In this document: piece by piece, positions 1-10,578 of the stretch
Layout: each line of letters opens with the position of its first letter
Position numbering within the stretch: the stretch's first letter is position 1
Origin: Lottia gigantea
Lineage: Eukaryota > Mollusca > Gastropoda > Lottiidae
Direction: 5' to 3'
Assembly: GCF_000327385.1 (NCBI RefSeq)
Contig: NW_008710756.1
Coordinates: 674,305-738,304, forward strand
Length of the DNA: 64,000 nucleotides
Program-made: the position numbers and the translations under genes
Notes under the pieces: model-generated
The model's database searches: none
What the model was told of the DNA's origin: nothing
Seen by the model: the letters and a program-made list of their open reading frames with translations, nothing else

Positions 1-1401
1 AAATCCCACTTATTCTTACAACTCTCATCAGTCCATCGAAAATCAGATTTAAACACATTGGGTGTTCTGAGGATGAGTTTTATCTTTTGTAAGGGAGTAC
101 TAGCTGAGGGACAATACACAACAGTAGAAGGAGACAGACGTCCCTTGATTTCATCAGCTATTCCTGGTAGCTGTGATGGTAATACACAGATAAACAGTAA
201 ATTTACATTTGATACCAATTTTTTATTATTATAATAACACTCTACACCTTTATGTTGTAAATATTCTGAAAAATAAAATCATCCTTGAGTTCTGAAATTG
301 TTCAAAAGAGAAATATGAAAAAAGGATTTGATATAAGTTGTTAAGAGTGGGGACAAATTTCTCCTTATGATTTTCACATATTTAAAGAAAAAAAATTTAA
401 TAATTCAAATATTATAAAGATCTACACGTTTTGTGTAAAATTATAAAATTAGGATATTACTGTTCTTTAGCTGTCTGTGGTTCTTGCAATTCGACTAAAA
501 CTAATTAAGTGTTTGATGACTTCACTGATGGGCCTTATGTGAAAAAAGTATATTTTGTGACTAGTAACGTCATTAAACACTTCGTGGAATTGCTGAAACC
601 ACATATGTCTGATTGAAAATTGGAATGGTGCAAATTGAAGCAATCAGTGTCCCCCACCACCTTACAATCCAATTAAAGACAAATATTCTCAGTGTAAGCT
701 TATATTACCTAAAGTTTCTGGACGTCGTGTTGATATTTGAAGATTCTGTGGATTCATTCTACCAAAAGTCAACAAACAGTGAGCTATCTGACTGCCTAAT
801 CTACCACCACCTAATATACCAACAGTTAATTCATCTTTAACATTCATATCTTGTAATATCATGGCTGTTTTTCTTGAAGAACTTTGAAGTTGAGATTTCA
901 AACCTCTGGAAATAAAACAATCAGATCATATTTCAAAATAATGTGATCTTTATAAACCTGAAAATGAACAGAGCAGCTTATCAAGTAGGCCTAGGTCATC
1001 TAGTAGATGATAGATCTAGTTGATCTGTTTGTGCACCTCCATGCATAAGCATGATTAATCTACTTTGTTTTTAAGTTTTAAATCGTAATACCGGTAATTG
1101 TTCAGCAATTATAAACAGAAGGATAAAATCCATTTGGAAACCATTTGGTTCGGCAAATATAGAAAAGTGCCTAGCTAGCAGACGATTTTTTGACGCACCT
1201 GACTTCGGATAGAATGTCGACTAAAAACACCGAATGGCCACATATTGAAACCGTAATAGCGTGGGATCTGGGTCTCAAGGATAAAAGTTCTTTTTCTTCA
1301 TCTGTTAATGCACTTTCAAATTGTAAAGATGGTAATCTTCGAGTAATATCATTTGGATTATCGTTTATGGACGAATTTTGTTTAACTTGTGTCAACGCCA
1401 T
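1..1401 (-). CDS. NOXRED1: NOXRED1-like NADP-dependent oxidoreductase, 5' part (3 exons, 3' end outside window)
   Basis: Seen: three minus-strand exons, 1401-1199, 905-709 and 265-1 (the last runs off the window), with GT-AG ends and matching phases. Exon 1 carries LTDEEKELLSLRPRSHAITV. Exon 2 carries the dinucleotide-binding loop VGILGGGRLGSQIAHCLL followed by STRRPETLG, a typical Rossmann beta-alpha-beta with an arginine pair after the second strand, as in NADP binders. Exon 3 carries GVECYYNN, LLFICVLPSQLPGIADEIKG and PSTVVYCPSASTPLQKIK, which fit the family's central region. Known: NOXRED1 proteins are distant relatives of pyrroline-5-carboxylate reductase; their substrate is poorly defined. 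I chose the ATG at 1401 (MALTQVKQ) because conservation begins soon after it. An in-frame ATG at 1464 would add 21 residues and cannot be excluded. The identification is firm at family level; catalytic competence cannot be judged without the 3' exons. Confidence 0.9.
466..657. mobile_element. Foldback MITE family A, truncated copy in NOXRED1 intron 2
   Basis: Contains the inner arms of the family: CTGTCTGTGGTTCTTGCAAT, AAGTGTTTGATGACTTCACT and the mirrored CGTCATTAAACACTTCGTGG ... TGGAATGGTGCAAATTGAAG. The outer GGGATTGTAAAGAGG ends are missing. It lies entirely within the intron between exons 2 and 3. Confidence 0.75.
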
Positions 1402-1934
1402 TTCTGTAGTTTCTATGTCAAATGGGCATGCGCAAAGGAAAGATACTACTTCCGATGTAAACATCCGGTTTTCTATTTTTTGAGAAGGAAAAAAAAATTT
1501 GAAGGAAAAACATTTTATTTGGTATGTTATGCCTTATTATATAGGCCTATTCCTTTTTAGCTCCTGTTTCAGTTTACTAACAATGATTTTCTGATAAGGT
1601 AGCCATAGCCATGTTAATTTGTTAATTAATTCTGAACTGAACTTATGTCAGAAGATGAAGATTATGGTCTAATCTGGTTTCTGTCAAACAGGTTATGTCT
1701 AGCCTACAATCTCAGATGACTGTTTAATGTTGACATTGTGACTGAGGTTAAGAAGGTGTGAACGAAGAAAAAACATTTGACTTTACCTACCATCATGATC
1801 ATGACATGGAATCACTCCACAGAAAAACAAATATTTATACGCATGCAACATAGAGCCTGTTTCAAAAATTCTTATTTTATCAGATTTAATTCTTAGATCT
1901 GAATTATATTGTAGAACCAAGTAAAGGTGTAAAA
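1402..1934. promoter_or_regulatory. Head-to-head intergenic gap between NOXRED1 and FAM50, possible shared promoter
   Basis: About 530 bp separate two divergent start codons. No TATA box or initiator can be assigned with confidence, and no CpG-rich block is visible. A bidirectional promoter is inferred only from the spacing and orientation. The start of NOXRED1 transcription may lie upstream of 1464. Confidence 0.35.
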
Positions 1935-4767
1935 ATGGCACATTATAAAGGCGCTATCTCCGAGGGAGGGAGAGCTATGAATTTGATGAAGAAGAGACAG
2001 AAAGAACAGAATGAATTAGAAGTTAGAAAGAAGAAAATAGAAGATGAATTAAAAGTTGGAAGTATTGATAAGAAATTTGCAGCACATTATGATGCTGTTG
2101 AACAAACCTTAAAGTCTTCTACAGTAGGTAAGAATGTGCTATGTCTATGTTTTTATGTTCTCAAATAATGACCTATGATAGCCAAAGTTTACATGTTAAA
2201 ATATCTTTTACCTTGTGCCTTTGTGGTTACATCTCATGAGAAACAAAGATTGCCCATGACAATTTATCTACAACTAGTCAAGGGAAAATGTTTTACAGGT
2301 ATTGTAAATAGTGGTAATGTAAAATGTTCACAGAATACTTTGTAGCTTATTCAGAACTGTTGGACTTAAAATACTTGCAAGTCAATTTTATTCCAAAATT
2401 GATTCATAGTCACAGTTCAAAGTACTTATAGCTGTGTGAAAAAATCTGTTTGCAGGTCTTGTGACCCTAGATGAAATGAAAGCTAAACAGGAAAGTGTTT
2501 TAAAAGAAAGAGAGAAACAACTTGCTAAGAAAAATGCTGAAGCCAGATTAGTAGAAAAAGAAAAAGAAGACAGGAAAAGAAAAGAACAGAAGAAGGTTTG
2601 AATCTTGATTCTTGACTTTTAACAGGCTGCAGGTGTTTTGGTTAGACTGCAAAAATCTTGAAGTTTGATTTTTCATCATCATTCCAATTGATCAAGCTGT
2701 AAATGGGAATGGACAATCCAGACCAGCTGGTGGACAAGAACTAAGTGGTTATAATAGTTCTTTATTTCTTTCTTTTTGATTTGCAGTTTCTGAATTTTTG
2801 AATTCATCTGATTTAGCCTATGGTCTATCATATAATTGCTGGTGGTGTTTATTTATGATAACTTAAACGCTAAATTATTGTTAAAGCCATAATGTTGGTA
2901 GCATTATTATTTGTAAAGCCATAATGTTGGTAGCATTATTATTTGTAAAGCCATAATGTTGGTAGCATTATTATTTGTAAAGCCATAATGTTGGTAGCAT
3001 TATTATTTGTAAAACCAACATATATTGTGATAACATCATTATTATGTTCTAGATAACATTATTATCATTTGATGTGGAAGATGATGAAGAAGAAGAAGAA
3101 GAGGAGGAAGAGGTAGAAATTCCTACCAAGAAAAAAAGGCTGGGTAAGCTTATGGACATTTGGCCTTCGCTTTCTTTTTGCAATCACCTTCTCTTTGGAA
3201 GATAGAAATACTGTATTGCTTTATTGTATTATCAAACCATCAAGTTAACTTTATGGGAATTAAATGTCGTAAAAAATGCAATTTGCGTATGTGAATATAT
3301 AATGCTTGTAAAGATCACCTGAATCTTTCTGGTTGCTGCTTGGAAATCCAGCAGAATTTTGTTCAGCGACATTTTGTTTTCATGTGATTTGATTTGATCC
3401 AGATTATCAATAAAATAAGCGATTATCTAATTGACGATAAGTGATTAAGATGAATAGATGTCAGATTATACAGATTTTTCTGAGTGTCAGGACCACTGAT
3501 TAGTGTCGTTATTTGGAATACACTGAGTGTCAGAGTTTTTTTAAACTAGCCTAAGAAGGAAATCAATCTGGACCAGAAAATGATGTACGATTACGTAATA
3601 TGTCAGAATACTCAGATGTCGGATATCACAGAGTACACTGTATACTGATTGGAGGGTACCTGCATCCACCAGGTTTATGATAATAACAATTCAATTATTG
3701 TAATCTATTATTGTAGGGATGAATCCTGAAGTTGACACCAGTTTTTTACCTGATAGAGACAGAGATGAAGAAGAAAATAAATTAAGGTAACTTTTTATTA
3801 TAGATCTTTAGTAGCTCACAAATTTTGCAAGAATCTTTTAGAACATGCTTCTTTCATATCTTTTAATGATTCACAGTACCCCATGGAACTTAGTGAAGAT
3901 AACCAACAGTATAGTTAACAGCAAATATTCAGTGTTCTGATTGGAGAAGCTGATTGATAGCAGAAACATTTGGAAGTAACAATTGCTGTAATACAGTCCT
4001 CTCAATATTTGTTTTGTTCTTTCCACGACTGAATTCCTTTATGATACTATGCATCCAGTTTTAGAAAAATCTATGTCTTGGTCAGACTGTGTGGTTAACT
4101 TTCAATATCAACTATTAAAGCTTTTGGTCATATGGATTAGATTAAAACCCTAGATATTGTATATTACATAAAATTCCTGTGGTCATGTCATGGTAAAAAC
4201 CTTCAATTGAATGTAGAGTGCCTTCATTTGATTTCTGTTAATGTTGAATATTTCAGAGAACAACTCAGACAAGAATGGGAAGAGAAACAAGAACAGATTA
4301 AACGTGAAGAAATAGATATAACCTACAGTTATTGGGACGGCTCTGGTCATAGACGTACAGCTAGAATGAAGAAAGGCAACAATATACAACAATTCTTACA
4401 GAAGTGTCTAGAAAGCTTGCGTAAAGAATTTAATGATCTGAAATCAGTGACAGTCGATCAGTTGATGTATGTGAAAGAAGATTTGATCATAGCTCATCAT
4501 TATTCTTTCTATGATTTTATTGTGACTAAAGCTCGTGGAAAGAGTGGTGCTTTGTTTAATTTTGATGTTTATGAAGACGTGCGTATGGTGAATGATGCCA
4601 AAATAGAGAAAGATGAATCCCATGCAGGAAAAGTTTGTTTACGTAGTTGGTATGAAAGGAATAAACACATTTTTCCTGCTAGTAGATGGGAACCCTATGA
4701 TCCAGAGAAAAGTTGGGATGGTTATACAATTTCTGATAAAAATGCAGCCAAAATTTTGGTTAAATAA
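1935..4767 (+). CDS. FAM50: FAM50/XAP5 family nuclear protein (5 exons, complete)
   Basis: Seen: exons 1935-2127, 2456-2595, 3053-3143, 3717-3786 and 4257-4767, all GT-AG and in phase, give 334 residues; vertebrate FAM50A is of similar length (about 339). The start [20 protein letters not shown] matches the family N-terminus and has AAAATGG context. Next come a charged coiled-coil region ([20 protein letters not shown]), an acidic run ([15 protein letters not shown]) followed by a basic nuclear-localisation-like KKKR, then [20 protein letters not shown]. The conserved XAP5 C-terminal domain includes [39 protein letters not shown] and [20 protein letters not shown]. Known: FAM50A is a nuclear protein associated with spliceosomal complexes, and XAP5 proteins are conserved from plants to animals. 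The gene is intact; the A/B paralogue naming applies only within vertebrates. Confidence 0.97.
2882..3009. repeat. 32-bp minisatellite, four near-identical copies, in FAM50 intron 2
   Basis: The unit beginning TAAAGCCATAATGTTGG starts at 2882, 2914, 2946 and 2978 with no visible differences between copies. A diverged fifth start occurs at 3010. The array ends about 40 bp before the exon 3 acceptor at 3052. The high identity implies a recent expansion. Confidence 0.95.
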
Positions 4768-4828
4768 ATCCATATTGAGATTATTGACTTCTGATTACTG
4801 CATGAGGTTTGTACACAAACTAATCTTG

Positions 4829-4915
4829 AATAAACAGACAATATATATTACGGATCATTGGTATTGTGAGAGATCTCACTAAAATACTAAATGTATTCTC
4901 CATTCATTTAATAAA
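4829..4915 (+). terminator. Candidate polyadenylation signals of FAM50
   Basis: Two AATAAA hexamers follow the stop codon, at 4829-4834 and 4910-4915. They lie about 62 and 143 nt into the 3' UTR. Which one is used cannot be told from sequence. Confidence 0.6.
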
Positions 4916-4984
4916 AATTCAGAATATTTAACATGAATCAAGTGTAGGAGTTCAAGTTGAATGTTATACTTATAGCCATATCCT

Positions 4985-5250
4985 TAGCCTATTGAGTTTC
5001 TGGGGGCTGCTCTACATGTTCTGAATTCATGAAATCAACTGTACGATACAAAACACAAGTTGGAACAGAGTTCAGAACGCATTCCATGTGTGCCAAAGAA
5101 TTAGTAGGTGCAGATATAATTTGGCGGGAAAAGGAATAGAAGGGAAAATTTTGAATGTGACTTAATCTTGTTTTGAACTCTTTGATTGAGGCCAGAATGG
5201 GAACAAATGGAACTTGTTCAGAACTCACCAATTAAGTGTCACCTGGATTT
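4985..5250 (+). mobile_element. Foldback element family E, copy 1
   Basis: Shares long stretches with 7925-8165, including GGAACAGAGTTCAGAACGC-like, TTCCATGTGTGC and TTGATTGAGGCCAGAAT segments in the same order and orientation. The short open frames here are by-products of the repeat, not genes. The ends are uncertain. Confidence 0.6.
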
Positions 5251-5682
5251 GTTTGATAGATGTATTTGATTCTCTTTGTTTCATGTACATGAAAATAAAT
5301 CTAGGATCGCACTTAATGATTTTCACATGAAAAAAACATTTAGACACATTGAGATTTTATATCTGTGCTATATTATTGCCTGATTCTGATATCTGTTTAT
5401 AGTCTTTTGGACATCTGGCCCTCCAAAATATCAAGAGCAGTTCTCCTTTCGATATTTGACCAGACGAGACTACATGGAAATAATAGACTGCTCTCCTCTG
5501 ATATTTCTATGAGCAGCCACATGTATGAGTAACACAATTCTTACCGTGCTCAAGTCCAAATGATCCTTTTAGAAGATCATGATTTTATAAATGAATAAAA
5601 CTAAGAATTTGACAGCAAAATATTTATTTCTTGTTGACAAAGCAATGACTATGACGTTTTGTTAAAATCATGCCTTACATAA

Positions 5683-5708
5683 TTAATAATAATAATAATA
5701 ATAATAAT
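5683..5708. repeat. (AAT)n microsatellite
   Basis: About eight uninterrupted AAT units. Confidence 0.9.
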
Positions 5709-7241
5709 GAAATGGAAGACAGCTAGGACATGCTTATCTTCAAGACACAAAACAAACTGACAAAACATAACAATATATCTAACAAAATACTTATATTTCA
5801 TTTAATAATTTTGACATGATTACGTTATTGTTTAAACAGAAAGATCACAGTTCATTCAAGATAGAAAGAATTATTTCATTGGCAAAAACTTTACCTTAAG
5901 CCTTTATTAACCAAAGCTCTTACCATTTAATACCACTTTCATCTTAACGTAACACAGTTAAAATTGTAGAGGGATTATGTCCCGATTAGAAAAATGTGGT
6001 ATATACTTCCAAAGCTCGCTTAATTAAGAAATGATCCCTACAGAATAAGAATCTCAAACCAATGAAATTTCGCCTAACCATTCCCATGTATTTTGGGTTT
6101 AGACAGTCAAACTTAAGAAAAAGCAGATAAACCTTCCAAGTCTTGAGCAAGCCAACCTAAATTAGCATAGAAAAAATATACCAAGGCACTCATCTACAAA
6201 AGATAGACTAAAAAGCTTTGATTTACAAAAGTGCTTTGAATATAAAAGAGTGTATGGAAGCAATAAGGGATTGTTGGTTGTTTAAACATGAGAGCTCATA
6301 GAACAAAGAATTAAATTTTCTTCATAAAAAATCTCATAGCAATCATGTGAAAATATTAACATTTGGTGTTAACTAAGCACTATTGTATATTTTTGTTATC
6401 TTTTGGAAATTGAGTCAATGGGGCTCTAAGGGAAGGCAAATTATAGATATCAAAATCCTTTCTGTAAGAAAAAATCATTCTACCCATAATAAACTACAAA
6501 TTATTAAAAAAAATTCTTCTTTAAGATGTAGTTTTATGGGACAAATGAAAAATATCTGAAATTTTCCATCTGTGTGGTCTAATACTCAGTAATAGACAAA
6601 GTATACCAAAAAGGTTGGTAGTCTACTAGCTTTGAAGGGAAAGTTCTTTCGACATTCAAATAACAAAACAGGTCACAAATTACTACGAAACAAATTATTC
6701 AGGATTTCTCTTTGGTTTACAAACTATACCACAGTTTCCATTTAGCTGCTAATACAACAATAGAAGTGCTTGCGCTTGCATTAAATGCAATTGTTATGGT
6801 TTATTTCAATTCAATATTGCACATTTAAAGATCAAAGGACTGTTCGATTCAACTTTCGTGAAATTTATAAATTTTGCTTGATTTTTGTGGAACGAAGAAA
6901 TTGTTTTTATTGAACCTCAGATTAAAGATTAATCTCAGTTAAAAGCTAAGACAAAACAATTACTTTTTGGTTCATCAGCACTTTTTCAAATTTTTTACAA
7001 AATGTGCTACTTTCTTATCCAAAGTAAGTGTGTTAAGGCAATAGCACATGTATCTTTTCAATTTATACTCAGATAAAATGATTCAACAGTCTTTGTGCTG
7101 CTTGGGTACGTAAATGCAGCTTAAAAAAATACATCAAAATTCATTAGAAAATGTTACACAAAAATTAACTAATGCCAAAATATCATTTTTAATAAAAATA
7201 CATTTTAATCAAATCTAATTTCATGATTTTATTGAAGAGAG

Positions 7242-7550
7242 CTTAAAGAGATTGTAAAGGAGTTTTCGGAATTTTTTATGTGTATTAAGGACATTGCTAG
7301 CAATTAGCACCATTACATATTTTAATCAGACAGATTGTTGTTCCTACAATTTCACTAAAACCAAGTGTTTGATGAGATCACTAATCGCAAAATATGCTTC
7401 ATCTCATAAAGCCAATGTCAAACACTTAATTTTAGTGGAATTGCAGGAACCACAGATATCTGATTAAAAATTGGAATGGTGCAAATTGATGCTATCAGTG
7501 TCCCTGATACACATAAAAATGCTATAAAACCTCTTTACAATCCTTTTAAT
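7242..7550. mobile_element. Foldback MITE family A, near-complete copy
   Basis: Begins TTAAAGAGATTGTAAAG and ends CTCTTTACAATCCTTTTAA. The two halves are imperfect inverted repeats: left CTAAAACCAAGTGTTTGATG against right AACACTTAATTTTAGTGG, and left TTAGCACCAT against right ATGGTGCAAATTGATGC. The centre is the hairpin tip around AAATATGCTTCATC. The element is too short to encode a transposase, so it is non-autonomous. Related copies or pieces lie near 466, 13372, 18099, 25252, 26685, 40592, 42700, 47970, 55365 and 56318. Confidence 0.85.
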
Positions 7551-7924
7551 TTGAAATTAATCAGACCTAATGAAAATTTCTAATGAAACAGGACTACACA
7601 GTAGTTAAAAACACAAAATAAAAATAAATGAAATACAAGACAAGTTAATCAAAGCACTAAAAATTATTCAAATAAAAATACAAACTTTATCCTTTGGCAT
7701 GAAAACATTTGATGCACTATACATAAACAATGAAACTATAGACAATGAGCACTTATATAAATATACTATAATACATATACACATACTTCATATTATATCA
7801 TGGTGGGCCTTTATATTAATATCATTGTATTGTGGGATACTTCTTATACTTTTGGCATGATAAAATTAGTTATCCAAATTAAGGAATTATAAATAACTTA
7901 ACATATATATATATATGTGTATTA

Positions 7925-8165
7925 TGGGGTTGCTTGATTTGTGCGTTCTGCACATTCAATAACACAAGATAGAACAGAGTTCAAAACCTGTTCCATGTGT
8001 GCTGAAACACACACCGTAGTTGCAAACAGAATTCAAAATGGCGGAGAAGGAAATAGATGGGAATATTTTGAATGTGACATATTCAGCTTCCCTACTGTTC
8101 GATTGAGGCTAGAATTGGAACAGACAGAACCTGTTCAGAACTAACCAATCAAGCGCCACTCAAAA
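7925..8165 (+). mobile_element. Foldback element family E, copy 2
   Basis: Related to 4985-5250. Its left end reads GTTGCTTGATTTGTGCGTTCTG. The reverse complement of its right end reads GGCGCTTGATTGGTTAGTTC, so the ends are inverted repeats of a short non-autonomous DNA element. An open frame at 7941-8144 lies wholly inside it and is not called as a gene. Confidence 0.65.
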
Positions 8166-9441
8166 ACCTGGCCAAAACTAGAATAAATAATTCATGTGTT
8201 ATTCATGCTGTAGTTGATAGAATAAACAATTGCGAAAGATTCAAAGACAAATTGTGGCTTACCCAAAACATTTTTCTCTCTACAAAGAACAATAAGAAAC
8301 ATGCTTGAGTAGAGGAAAATTACAGATTAAAGTTGTCATGCTTTGTGAACATGAACGATTGCTGAAATTTCTTAAGATCATATGTTACTTGCATACAGTC
8401 ATCAATAACAAATTTTTCCAGCTAGCATAAGTAATTGCACCATCCATATCACTTTTCAAAAAGGAAAACTGATTTTCTGGCCCAACTTCATCTACCATAC
8501 ATAATTAAATTTTTCTAAATATTTCAAAATCACATAAATTAAATGGATTACATTATATGACTAGGGACTTAAACAATTAATATTAATTAATAAACGGGAA
8601 CATAATTAATTGTTAAATCAACTACAAACTAACAAAAAACAGTTTATTTCTTAAATCATAATTCGTGCATCTTTCTATGTTGAATGAATAAAATCCATTA
8701 TAATATTAAAACACTACCTTGGAATTACCATATTTACCCAAATAATGCCTTAGATGAACATGAAAATTGTTGAATTTATCTAATTAAAAACAAAAAACAG
8801 ATATGTAATTTTGTCATATTTATTAACTGTGACATAACTACAGAAAAACTTTTCATTTTGTTATTGGAATGCTTCTACAAAAATTGTGCTAATAAATGTT
8901 GCTATTCAGACATTACCGTATTCTACTTAAAAAAATTTGTAGGGTTCCTCTCACTAGACCATAATTACTAAAAAAAATTACAAAATAGGGTTCCCAAAGA
9001 TAAAATTTAAAAGACTGACAACTGTACAGTGAATCGACAAATACAACATCATTAAACATAATGCTATTCAGCTATGTTATGCTATGCTATGGTATTTTGA
9101 CCTACCTAATAGCTAAATTATTGGCAAGTCAACACGGCATACGAGACAGTTAATTATAAATTAATAATACAATCTACCCTAAATACTGAACAACTGAATA
9201 TTAACCTAGACATTGTAGGTCAACACGTGTCCCTTTTTAAAAGACAGACTCAAACCAGATTTGGCAAAAATTTGTAAAAGTTACCCAATGCCTATTGACA
9301 AAAAAGCAAGTCAAAAAAATGCATCAAGTTACGAAAATTACTAAATTAGACAGAAATTAATATCTGGTATGTAAATTTCTAATTCTTTACAAATTTCATG
9401 ATCCTAATGTACACAAACATAGTCTAAAATCTACAATTACA

Positions 9442-9615
9442 TTATGTATTTCTTATCAGAACTATACCTCGTTCGATACCTCTCGTGAATACCGTGTTCA
9501 CAGGGTCATTGCTGTGAATTTCTGTCCGATATTGTGATTCACTCATATAAACTACTTTGGAAAGTCGTGAAAATAGGAAAACTTTTCCACAACTTCTACG
9601 ACCTTCACCTTGACC
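9442..9615 (-). CDS. Orphan putative terminal exon, unidentified (57 codons)
   Basis: On the minus strand, an acceptor-like ATTTTTGCACAG is followed by 57 open codons and TAA. The reading includes GKVFLFSRLSKVVYMSESQY and NDPVNTVFTRGIERGIVLIR, with a base composition less AT-rich than its surroundings. I do not recognise the family. It lies beyond the PACS stop codon, so it could be a last exon of an alternative PACS transcript, an exon of an unknown minus-strand gene, or a chance frame inside a repeat. Supporting caution: CACAGGGTCA and TGACCCTGTG at the two sides form a perfect 10-bp inverted repeat, as in a foldback element. No partner exon was found. Confidence 0.25.
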   Translation of the reverse strand, partial: GQGEGRRSCGKVFLFSRLSKVVYMSESQYRTEIHSNDPVNTVFTRGIERGIVLIRNT

Positions 9616-10578
9616 CTGTGCAAAAATGGGTTTCTATTTTGTTCAAAGACGTTCAACAAAAGTTGATAAAGAGCTTGAAATTGTAATATAGAAATATATT
9701 AACACCGCTAATATAATCTCTTCATCCACCTTAGTTATAAAGTCATGAATATTGCCCAAACAGTCTTCACTTTAGCGATTTGCAAGAAAGTTGTAAATAC
9801 TATTTTCACAGCAGGTATCGAATACAGCAATACATTATACAAATAATATTGATAAACACATAAAAACTTAATAAGATTTTAAAATGTTAAATTTAGCTTT
9901 TTGTGTTGTTAATTAAATGTTCAGCTTGCTGTGTATGCGTAATGTTTATACAATTACTTTTATCTTAAGGTTTAAGCTCAGAATTAAGCGAATATTTGAA
10001 CATTCAGCTCTTAATCTCATTTTCTAAAACCCATGAATAGTCAGTGAAGAGTGTAGAAATAGGAAGTAAAATATCAGCTTCCATATAAAGGTACAAATAA
10101 AAAATAAGCTTCTATCTGAAAGCTTAAAATTTAGCTTTCACTTGTCATGATGCAATTCATGTAAAAAAAAGAGCTTGTCTTTATCTAGTAGTAATGTGTT
10201 GTAAACGTTAAGCTTAAAATCAGCTTCTTATCAAAATATTGTGTACCAATAAGCTTTGTGTTAAAATAGGAAGTAAACATTCAGCATTTAAGTTCTTATC
10301 CTATAAAACTTTGTTACAAAATTTTACATAACATCAATATTTCATCCACTATCTTCCCTACATTTTCCTTCATAAAAACATTTTCAAGCCATTACAGTTT
10401 ATGTTGGTGCCTTAATGGCTTCCATAAATCTTCAAAAATATCACAAAATCCTTTCATCCAAGCTGAATAAATAGTCTCACTTAATCCATTCCTTTAACAT
10501 TCAATCTGTACAGTATTGTTCACATGTAATATTCTGTGCGTAGTTAGTAACTCACTGTATCTGAACACAATGTTCACT

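Larger units (their letters stand above)
4916..10578. other. Convergent intergenic region between FAM50 and PACS
   Basis: AT-rich sequence with no recognisable host gene. It holds two copies of a foldback element (about 4985-5250 and 7925-8165), one copy of foldback family A (7242-7550), an (AAT)n run near 5683-5708, and an orphan putative minus-strand exon at 9442-9615. Part of the region below 10578 is presumably PACS 3' UTR. A loose 'AAGCTT'-rich degenerate repeat lies at about 9960-10310. Nothing else could be supported. Confidence 0.6.

Noticed and set aside
4989-5231. 80-codon minus-strand open frame
   Set aside because: It falls inside a foldback element that has a second copy at 7925-8165.
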